In this document: piece by piece, positions 8,566-16,700 of the stretch | How positions within the stretch are numbered: the first letter of the stretch is position 1 | How the letters are laid out: each line of letters starts with the position of its first letter | Assembly (NCBI RefSeq): GCF_018333235.1 | Contig: NZ_BORP01000001.1 | Span: 496,001-560,000, forward strand | Reading direction: 5' to 3' | Origin: Ornithinibacillus bavariensis | Lineage (GTDB): Bacteria; Bacillota; Bacilli; Bacillales; Amphibacillaceae | Length of the DNA stretch: 64,000 nucleotides | The notes under the pieces: generated by a model | Database searches by the model: none | Seen by the model: the letters and a program-made list of their open reading frames with translations, nothing else | Told to the model about the DNA's origin: nothing | Position numbers and translations under genes: made by a program

Positions 8566-9783
8566 GTGGATAATATAATTATTAGTTGGAAAAATCCTAT
8601 TCGATTGTTAACCTCCGTTGGATTGGCTAGAGTTGGAGATTTTATTTATTTAGTCGCAATAAACATCCTAGTATTTCAGATGACTGGTTCAGCCGCAGCG
8701 GTTGCGGGTTTGTGGGTAATTGGACCGATGGTTAATTTGTTAACCAAGTTTTGGACAGGGAGCTTTATAGATTATCGAAGTAAGCGCAAGATTATGATTA
8801 TAACTTATATTTTCCGTGCTTTTTTGGTATTTTGCATTCCTTTTTCACCAAGTATTTGGTTAATTTATCTCATTTTAGTTTTCTTAAGTGTTGCCCAGTC
8901 ATTCTTCCAACCTTCCTCCATGACATATACAACACAATTAATTCCTAAAGAGATTAGAAAGCGTTTTAATTCTATAAATTCATTAACATCTTCTGGTGCT
9001 TTCATTATGGGACCTGCAATAGCTGGGGCATTGATTCTCGTTACTAATGTCAATATTACATTGGTGATTAATTCAGTTGCATTCTTACTAGCTGCGATTC
9101 TATTGCTTTTACTACCTGAAACAGACAATTTTGAGAAAAATACTGCACCCAAGCTATCGTTTAAGCAAATAAAGGATGATTTTACTGTAAGCATAACTTT
9201 TATGAGGGAAAATAGTTATGTGGCATTTGTCTATATTTCCTTTTTGGCAACTACTATTTTTACATTTGCCATGGATACGCAAGAAGTTGTATTTACGCAA
9301 CTTGTTGTTGGGTTAACTGAAATGGATTATAGTATGTTAATTAGTATTACTGGTATTGGAGCAATAGTTGGTGCATTCTTGGTGTCAATCTTTACAAAAG
9401 GTATTTCGATAAGACTATTAATTATTACAGGTATTATCATGCAAACAATAGGTTATTTAATTTATGCTTTTTCTTGGTCTTTTTTATCAATTGCTACGGG
9501 TTTTGTTATTCTAGGTTTTTTTAACACTTTCTTAAATACTGGAATCGTCACATTTTATCAGAATAATATTCCCGTGGATAAGATGGGAAGAATAACGAGT
9601 ATTTTCCAGCTTTTCCAAAGCAGTGTACAGATTATATTTGTTTTATTAGTGGGAGCTGTAGCTGAATTAATTCCACTTCGACTAACGATTATTATTCTAT
9701 CAATTTGTATGTTAGTAGTAGCTATAATCATTACGGTAGCGGTATTACACCCTGTAAAGAAAGGGTATTTCAAAGAAGCTTAA
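8566..9783 (+). CDS. MFS transporter
   Basis: A 405-residue membrane protein with 12 predicted helices, of the DHA3-like drug-efflux group of the major facilitator superfamily: the N-terminus lacks a long soluble domain, and a GSFIDYRSKRKIMI loop follows helix 2, the usual motif A position. The GTG start at 8566 has GTGAGGG upstream. It is the first gene of a tight run with an aminoglycoside adenylyltransferase, an acetyltransferase and a Nudix hydrolase (spacing of 13 bases to the next gene). Drug or macrolide export is inferred from family and neighbours only. Confidence 0.82.
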   Translation: MDNIIISWKNPIRLLTSVGLARVGDFIYLVAINILVFQMTGSAAAVAGLWVIGPMVNLLTKFWTGSFIDYRSKRKIMIITYIFRAFLVFCIPFSPSIWLIYLILVFLSVAQSFFQPSSMTYTTQLIPKEIRKRFNSINSLTSSGAFIMGPAIAGALILVTNVNITLVINSVAFLLAAILLLLLPETDNFEKNTAPKLSFKQIKDDFTVSITFMRENSYVAFVYISFLATTIFTFAMDTQEVVFTQLVVGLTEMDYSMLISITGIGAIVGAFLVSIFTKGISIRLLIITGIIMQTIGYLIYAFSWSFLSIATGFVILGFFNTFLNTGIVTFYQNNIPVDKMGRITSIFQLFQSSVQIIFVLLVGAVAELIPLRLTIIILSICMLVVAIIITVAVLHPVKKGYFKEA

Positions 9784-9796
9784 AAGGAGTATTAAG

Positions 9797-10678
9797 ATGA
9801 GAACGGAAAAAGAGATGCTTGATCTAATTTTAGATGTAGCAAAAAATGATGAACGAATCCGCGCAGTATATATGAATGGCTCAAGAACAAACCCAAATGT
9901 GCCAAAAGATATATTTCAAGATTTTGATATTGTGTATGTGGTGAAAGAGACGGAACCATTTATTCATAATGCACCATGGATTAGCGTATTTGGTGAGCTA
10001 CTAATGGTACAGGAGCCTGAAAAAATGGATAAGGAAATAGGCGAAACTGTGGATTTAAGCCAGAATTACGGTTATTTAATGCTTTTTTCGGATGGGAATC
10101 GTATTGATCTACATATCCAAACGAAAGACTATATGTTACGTACCTATAAAGGGGATAGCTTAACGATGCCCTTACTTGATAAGGATGACTGTTTACCACC
10201 AATTCCGAATGCATCAGATAAAGATTACTGGATTACGATGCCAATAGAAGCAGAATATTTTAGCGCGTGTAATGATTTTTGGTGGTGTACGCAGAACGTA
10301 GCTAAAGGTATATGGAGAGAGGAGCTACCATATGCAAAGGAGATGTTTGAAGCGGCAATTCGTCCAAGAATTAATCAACTAGTTTCTTGGTGGATTGGAA
10401 TACAGCATGATTTCCAAATTTCGCCCGGGAAGATGGGGAAGTATTTTGAAAACTACTTACCAAAGCCATATTGGGATATGTATCGTAGTACTTACGCTAA
10501 TGGAGAATATGAAGAAACTTGGGAGGCGCTTTTTGTCGCATGTGAACTATTTCGATTAATAGCGATAGAAGTTTCTGAAAGCTTATCCTTTAAATATCTT
10601 TATGAAGAAGATAGGAACATGACAAGATACTTAAAGAGAGTGAGAGAGCTTCCGAAAGAAGCAGTGGACATTTTTTAA
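9797..10678 (+). CDS. aadK: aminoglycoside 6-adenylyltransferase
   Basis: A 293-residue nucleotidyltransferase of the ANT(6)/AadK family, which transfers AMP from ATP to the 6-hydroxyl of streptomycin. The nucleotidyltransferase motif is clear: YMNGSRTNPNVP then DFDIVYVV, with the metal-binding aspartates at about residues 42 and 44, and a third acidic strand RIDLHIQT. Length matches chromosomal AadK (about 284). ATG has AAAGGAG upstream. Whether it gives measurable resistance is unknown; chromosomal copies in Bacillus are often weak. The gene symbol is by family resemblance. Confidence 0.85.
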   Translation: MRTEKEMLDLILDVAKNDERIRAVYMNGSRTNPNVPKDIFQDFDIVYVVKETEPFIHNAPWISVFGELLMVQEPEKMDKEIGETVDLSQNYGYLMLFSDGNRIDLHIQTKDYMLRTYKGDSLTMPLLDKDDCLPPIPNASDKDYWITMPIEAEYFSACNDFWWCTQNVAKGIWREELPYAKEMFEAAIRPRINQLVSWWIGIQHDFQISPGKMGKYFENYLPKPYWDMYRSTYANGEYEETWEALFVACELFRLIAIEVSESLSFKYLYEEDRNMTRYLKRVRELPKEAVDIF

Positions 10679-10697
10679 TAGATTGGAGCGGGAATAA

Positions 10698-11183
10698 ATG
10701 CATCTATCTTTAATAAAAGCAACGGTTGAGGACGCAGAAATAATATTGAATATGCAAAGGAGAGCATTTATGCCATTATTAGAAAAGTATCAGGACTACG
10801 ATGTTAATCCTGCAAACGAAACGATTGAAAGAGTAATGGAGAGGATTTTGAATCGGAATGGTGGCTTTTATAAGATAATACTAGATCAGCAAATAGTAGG
10901 TGCCATTTGTATTTCTCATCGAGATGGATATGAGTGGATAAGTCCAATGTTTATTTTGCCTGAATATCATGGGAAGGGAATTGGACAAGCCGTCTTAATA
11001 GAATTAGAATCTATGTTTCATAACTCGAAGGTTTGGCAACTAGCTACGATTCAAGAGGAAGAGAGAAATTGTTACTTGTATGAAAAAATGGGTTATGTCA
11101 GCACTGGAATATCTAAGGAAATAAATGATAAGGCGACACTAATCTATTATAAAAAGGTAGCGGAGGATTATCATGGAACCTAA
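10698..11183 (+). CDS. GNAT family N-acetyltransferase
   Basis: A 161-residue acetyltransferase. The acetyl-CoA loop is seen as LPEYHGKGIGQAVLIELE (motif A, Q/R-x-x-G-x-G/A variant HGKGIG) at about residue 90, followed by the NCYLYEKMGYVSTG motif B helix. Substrate not predictable. It is 19 bases after aadK and overlaps the Nudix gene by 11 bases, so it belongs to the same transcript. The overlapping arrangement suggests coupled translation. Confidence 0.85.
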   Translation: MHLSLIKATVEDAEIILNMQRRAFMPLLEKYQDYDVNPANETIERVMERILNRNGGFYKIILDQQIVGAICISHRDGYEWISPMFILPEYHGKGIGQAVLIELESMFHNSKVWQLATIQEEERNCYLYEKMGYVSTGISKEINDKATLIYYKKVAEDYHGT

Positions 11184-11790
11184 TTGGCTTAAGTGGGCAA
11201 AAGAGTTACAGGCAATTGCCCAGGCTGGTTTAACATACTCAAAGGATAAATATGATTTGGAAAGGTTTGAAGAGATACGAAAAATTAGTATCGAGATGTT
11301 AGCAGAACGAACGACATTGGACAAGGAAATAATTAGAAATCTGTTTGCCAATGAAACTGGGTATGCTACGCCAAAGGTAGATATTCGTGCAGTGGTTTTT
11401 CACAATAGAAGGCTATTAATGGTAAAGGAAAATACGGACAATAAGTGGGCTTTACCTGGTGGGTGGGCAGATATTGGACTTTCGCCAAGTGAAGTTGCTA
11501 TTAAAGAAGTAAAGGAAGAGTCTGGATATGATGTTAGAGCAGTAAAAATGTTAGGAGTTCTAGACAAAAAGTGTCATCCCCATCCGCCTTCTGCCTATCA
11601 TGTTTATAAAATTTTTATCCAATGTGAGATTATAGGTGGACACCCGAAAATAGGGTTAGAGACTAGTCAAATCGGTTTCTTTTCGGAGGAGGATATCCCC
11701 GAATTGTCGGAGGCGAGAAATACGTCTACACAAATTAAAATGTTATTTAATTTCTTAAGGTGGCCTAATAAGGAAGTGTTTTTTGACTAG
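11173..11790 (+). CDS. Nudix hydrolase with N-terminal Nudix-associated domain
   Basis: A 205-residue pyrophosphohydrolase. The first 60 residues (LKWAKELQAIAQAGLTYSKD onward) match the helical N-terminal domain found in Bacillus YjhB-type Nudix proteins. The Nudix box lies near residue 96: GGWADIGLSPSEVAIKEVKEESG. It keeps the EVKEE metal-binding glutamates and final G, but has Asp-Ile-Gly where many members have Glu-x-Gly. The likely substrate is a nucleoside diphosphate derivative. It is the last gene of the MFS-aadK-GNAT-Nudix run and overlaps the GNAT gene. Confidence 0.85.
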   Translation: MEPNWLKWAKELQAIAQAGLTYSKDKYDLERFEEIRKISIEMLAERTTLDKEIIRNLFANETGYATPKVDIRAVVFHNRRLLMVKENTDNKWALPGGWADIGLSPSEVAIKEVKEESGYDVRAVKMLGVLDKKCHPHPPSAYHVYKIFIQCEIIGGHPKIGLETSQIGFFSEEDIPELSEARNTSTQIKMLFNFLRWPNKEVFFD

Positions 11791-12238
11791 TAGGCAAGGT
11801 GAACTTATGATTGAATTTGTAGGTCTAAGCATATTCAGATTGCTGTTCATGTAATTAATCGCAAAGCTTTAGCAAGCAGTATGATGAGAGAATGTTTGAG
11901 GAAAAGCATTCTTCAGTATGGAGAAATCGTTGTAGTGGAATAGTGGTAGTTTTATTACTAGTAGTATCATATGCCCCGGTCCACAACATCATTCTCAATT
12001 GAGTAACTAGCTGATAATTCCAGACACTCTTGCTCTTTTTCTATGTTCTTTATAGCTTTCCGGTAGTTGAGTTATTTAGATTTAGAAAGTCAGAAAATCT
12101 CATTATAAATAATTACGTTCAACAAATAGTACTAATTAATTGGGAATTCATGTGAAAAAAATGATACAATAGAAAAAGTATATAAGTTGATGGAGCTTTT
12201 TTTTATTAGGAATGTTAGAAGGGAATTTATGACGTAAC
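11791..12238. other. 448-base spacer with possible gene remnants
   Basis: No intact gene is visible. Two short frames look protein-like but have no start codon and ribosome site in the right place: 11815-11943 on the plus strand (ending RKSILQYGEIVVVE and a stop) and 11967-12071 on the minus strand, which reads KNIEKEQECLELSASYSIEN and resembles the first helix of Spo0E-type aspartyl-phosphate phosphatases. Both may be chance. The right end holds a promoter-like site for ctaB. Confidence 0.3.
12162..12170 (+). promoter_or_regulatory. possible extended -10 promoter of ctaB
   Basis: TGATACAAT fits the extended -10 form TG-N-TATAAT with one mismatch and lies about 70 bases before ctaB. No good -35 box is visible 17 bases upstream. 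Confidence 0.35.
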
Positions 12239-13135
12239 ATGAAAAACTATCAAGAAGTAAAGCATATATTGAAAAATACAGTTAAAACAGGAATTGTTGT
12301 GTCGAATTTAATACCAATGTTTGCTGGCTTAACCTTGGCTATGTTTACATATGGATATGGGTTAACAGAAAAAATTCCTGAAATGATTTTGGCTGTTATT
12401 GGTACTGCACTAATCATTGCATCGGCCGGGGCATTTAATAATTTATATGATCGAGATATAGATGCAATCATGGAAAGGACAAAAGTTAGACCTACTGTAA
12501 CAGGAGAAATTGGTTTTAAAACTACCCTTTGGTTAGGGATTATCATGATGATTATTGGGGTAGGAGCATTAGCATTTACGACATGGTTAGCTGCATTTTT
12601 AGGGTTTTTAGGTCTTTTCTTATATGTTGTCCCATATACCATGTGGTCAAAGCGTAGAACGATTTACAATACGGAAATAGGTAGCTTGTCTGGTGCTGTA
12701 CCACCACTTATCGGTTGGGCAGCAATCGAACCAAATATAGTACATCCAGCGCTATTAGGATTATTTGTGATTGCTATTCTTTGGCAAATGCCGCACTTTT
12801 ATGCAATAGCGATTAGAAGGCATGATGATTACAAGGCAGCGAATGTGCCAATGTTGCCGGTTGTCAAAGGAATTAGAAGGACCTACCTACAGACTAATTT
12901 TTATCTTATCATTATGATTTTAGCTAGCTTTCTATTAGGTACATTAAGTATTGGTCTGATGTTAGTAGGATTACTTTTAGGCGGACTTTGGTTGATTTTA
13001 AGCATCACAAGTTATCAACCAGAAGACTCCAATAAATGGGCTAAATCACTATTCTTATTCTCGCTTTTATATATGTCGATCATGTTTATGACGATTATCA
13101 TATATTCTTTAATGGGTATTATTTTTAAATTATAA
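12239..13135 (+). CDS. ctaB: protoheme IX farnesyltransferase (heme O synthase)
   Basis: A 298-residue UbiA-superfamily membrane prenyltransferase with about 9 helices that adds a farnesyl group to heme B to give heme O. The diphosphate-binding motif NLYDRDIDAIMERTKVRP is at about residue 68, and the second aspartate-rich loop is RRHDDYKAANVPML near residue 196. The ATG at 12239 is about 15 bases from AGAAGGG, longer than normal spacing; an earlier ATG at 12230 stops after two codons, so 12239 is the only workable start. CtaA is not nearby. The product feeds heme A synthesis for the qox oxidase located at 49-53 kb. Confidence 0.92.
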   Translation: MKNYQEVKHILKNTVKTGIVVSNLIPMFAGLTLAMFTYGYGLTEKIPEMILAVIGTALIIASAGAFNNLYDRDIDAIMERTKVRPTVTGEIGFKTTLWLGIIMMIIGVGALAFTTWLAAFLGFLGLFLYVVPYTMWSKRRTIYNTEIGSLSGAVPPLIGWAAIEPNIVHPALLGLFVIAILWQMPHFYAIAIRRHDDYKAANVPMLPVVKGIRRTYLQTNFYLIIMILASFLLGTLSIGLMLVGLLLGGLWLILSITSYQPEDSNKWAKSLFLFSLLYMSIMFMTIIIYSLMGIIFKL

Positions 13136-13160
13136 AATTAATAATCTGTATAATGATTTA

Positions 13161-13198
13161 GAAGGAAAAAGTTCCAATTAGAACTTTTTCTTTTTTTG
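13161..13198 (+). terminator. Rho-independent terminator
   Basis: GAAAAAGTTC pairs perfectly with GAACTTTTTC around a 6-base loop and is followed by seven T, 25 bases after ctaB. Confidence 0.9.
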
Positions 13199-13680
13199 TC
13201 TTTATAAAGTGGCTCATTCCAATCACATACCCTAGAAATAGGAAATTACTAGAGCGAAACCGTGTTATCGTTAAAATAGGAAAATAGTACAAGGTAACAG
13301 AAATAATACTAAGTCTATTGTTGTGATTTTCCCCAAGTAAAATGTTGAAGCAAGTAGATTGATGTCTATATTGCATATTAATACAATAAAACGCATTACT
13401 ATATGATTATTTTTCTTTCCAAAACTAGGAAAGCTCCATAGTAGTGAAAAAGAATTATTCACAATTATATTGATATTATAATAAAAACTATTGTTTTAGA
13501 AATCTGTATATAACTTTTTTCATAGTTTTTAAAGAGAATGAAATGGGTATAAATATTCATTTTTAAATATTCAGAAAAAATGGACATAAATCGACAGGAT
13601 TCTCCAATGTTAATGTTTTATAGTTACCTTAACAACTAGATTCCTTACCTTCAACCTGGCATATTATCTATTCTTATTGA
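13199..13680. other. 482-base AT-rich spacer
   Basis: No gene or clear repeat is visible on either strand. It presumably carries the promoter of the large protease gene; several AT-rich -10-like hexamers occur but none pairs convincingly with a -35 box. Confidence 0.5.
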
Positions 13681-13692
13681 AAGGAGGATAGT

Positions 13693-13734
13693 GTGTTATC
13701 ATTCATTGAAAATATTTGTGATGGGGAGGAATAG
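13693..13734 (+). CDS. possible 13-residue leader peptide
   Basis: A perfect AGGAGG (13682-13687) lies 5 bases before GTG at 13693, which opens a 13-codon frame (MLSFIENICDGEE) ending with TAG two bases before the TTG start of the large protease. The protease ribosome site GGGGAGGA lies inside this frame. The geometry suggests translational coupling; it may also be accidental. Confidence 0.35.
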   Translation: MLSFIENICDGEE

Positions 13735-13736
13735 TT

Positions 13737-16700
13737 TTGAAAAGAAGAAAACAAGCAAGAAGATTTAGTGTTATTGCGATCATCTTGATGATTTTCTCGT
13801 TATTCACTCCTGCCTTTGCAGGTGCCGAATCAAAAGGAACACCTCACACCTCCTTAGTAGATTCTAAGGAATTGATTCAGGCAAAAGTGAATCAAAGTCT
13901 GCTAGATTCATTTTCTAAAAACGAAAAAGTCACCTTCTTAATCAAATTTAAAGAACAAGCAGACCCAATGAAGGTTGCAAAAGAAGCGAGGGCAAATGCT
14001 AAAAAGGCAAGTCTATCGGCCTTCAATCAAGAAATTGCCCAACGGTCTGCTGTTATTTCTGAATTGAAATCAGTAGCTATAGAATCACAACGGAAGGTTA
14101 CTAGTTTTCTTGAAGCAGAAGCTGAAAAGGGAAATGCAGAGGATATTAAATCGTTCTATATAGTTAACGGTATGGCCGTTACAGCAACAAAGGAAATTGC
14201 AGAGAAGTTAGCAACTTTTCCTGAGGTAGAAAAAATTTTACCAAACGAAAAGCGTCAGTTATTTAAGGGACTAGAAGTGCAAGAAACTCCTAAAGTCGGT
14301 ACTCAAAGTATTGAGTGGAACGTAGATCGTGTCAATGCTCCGGATGTTTGGGGATTGGGAGTTGACGGTGCAGGTGTGGTCGTAGCAAATATTGATACTG
14401 GTGTAGAGTGGGAACACCCTGCCTTAAAAGAAAAATATCGTGGCTACAATTCTGCAACCGGCCAAGTAGACCATACGTATAGCTTCTACGACCCAGTAAA
14501 TGGACGAACTACACCTTATGACATTGATGGGCACGGAACACATACGATGGGAACAATGGTTGGTAGTGAGCCAAGTGGTTCTAACCAAGTTGGGGTTGCA
14601 CCAGGTGCAAAGTGGATTGCTGTACAAGCATTTACTGCTAATGGTGCATATGATGATGATTTACTTGCTGCAGCAGAATGGATTATGGCTCCTGGTGGAG
14701 ATACATCCAAGGCTCCAGATGTTGTCAACAACTCATGGGGTGGTGGCCGTGGTATCGATGAATGGTATTTACCTACGGTTATAGCTTGGCGTGCAGCGGA
14801 TATTTTCCCTGCATTTGCGGCAGGTAATACAACACTAACAAATCCAGGAGGACCAGGATCTGTAGCATCACCTTCAAACTATCCGGAATCATTTGCTGTC
14901 GGAGCAACAGATTCTAATGATATGCTTGCTAGTTTTTCATTAAGAGGTCCATCACCATATGGAGAGATTAAGCCTGATATCTCAGCACCTGGTGTTGCAG
15001 TTCGATCTTCCTATCCGGGAGGCGGATATGCAAGTGCAAATGGTACCTCAATGGCAACGCCTGCAGTTGCTGGTGTAGTAGCTTTATTAAAGTCAGCGAA
15101 CCAGAGTTTAGAGGTGGATCAGATTGAGCAAATCATCATAGATACTGCTGTACCAAGAACAGACAGTCAATATCCAGATAGCCCTAACCATGGATATGGA
15201 TATGGATTGATAGATGCTTTTGCAGCGGTTTCTTCTATTGCTGACGGTTTAGCTAAGGTGCAAGGTCAAGTAACCATGGATGGAGAAGATACAGAGGCAC
15301 CAGTCTTTGAACATGCGGCTCCATCTGAAGCTTACTCTGGACTTGATCTAGAACTAAATATTCAAGTGAGTGATAATGTTAGTGTAACGTCTGTACAGTT
15401 ACAGTATGGTGACCAGACATTGGATGCAACACGTAAGTCTGGAAACTTCAAATCGGGAGAATATCAAGTAGTAATTCCTGGTGAAGCACTAGAAGTAGGT
15501 ACATTCACTTATAACTGGGTAATTAATGATTTTGGAAATAACGAAGTAGTTAGTGACTCATATCAAGTTGACATTAAGGCAGGGATTACAAATGGCTACT
15601 TTGATGACTTCGAGTCGAAGCCAATGGGATGGCAAAAAACGGGAACCAATAATGTGTGGGAATGGGGAGTACCAACTTCTGGACCTAACGAAGCATATTC
15701 TGGTGAAAACGTTTATGCGACAAACTTAGCTGGTGACTATAGTAGTAGTATGAATGCATCCCTAATCATGCCACCAATCGATGTTGCAGAAGGCGAATCC
15801 TATCTGCAATTTAAGAGCTGGCACAGCTTTGAATACAGTACTTCCGGAACAGCTTGGGACTACGGTGAATTAGTCATTTCGAATGACATGGAAAATTGGA
15901 CAACCCTAGAACGATTTGTCGGAGCTTCTGAAGGTTGGTTAAGTAAGGAGTTTGACTTATCAGATTATGCTGGTCAACGTCTATATGTCGGATTCCATAC
16001 TTACTCCGATGGAAGTGTAACAAGACCTGGTTGGTATATAGATGATGTTGCCCTAACGGAAGACTCTATGTACAATCAAGATGCTGTTGCACCGACTTTC
16101 GAACATTCTGCTCCAGGCCAAGCATATAAAAACATGGCACTTAGCTTAAGTGTAGATGTTCAAGATGATTTAAGAATTGGTGGAGCAACACTTCATTTCT
16201 TAAATAGTGATGGCGAATGGCAAGAGCTTGAGGCAGAGTTGAGTTCTGGAAATGAAACAGAAGGGACGTTCGCGGTAATTGTTCCTGCTGAACATGTAAG
16301 TGGTGATTCTTTCACATATAAGTGGGTCGTGCGCGATTATGCACGTAATACTGTTGAAAGCGAAGAGTATGTTGTGGCTCTAACGGAAGGGATTACTGTT
16401 GGATATTCGGAGGACTTTGAGAATAACCCAGAAGGCTGGACATTAATTGGTAGCAAGAATGTATGGGAATTAGGTGCACCTACCTCTGGACCAAATGGTG
16501 CTGTTTCCGGTGAAAACGTATATGCTACTAATCTTGCTGGAGATTATCCATCCAATATGAATGGAACTTTAGTTATGCCGGGTGTGAGTGTTCCTGAGGA
16601 TGGAGCATATCTACAATTTAAGGACTGGCATATTTTTGAACAGTCTTCTACTGGAACAGCATATGATTATGGACGTGTGGTGGTTTCCACAGATATGGTT

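Noticed and set aside
12250-12642. 130-residue minus-strand frame inside ctaB
   Set aside because: Antisense shadow of a well-conserved membrane protein gene; no ribosome site.
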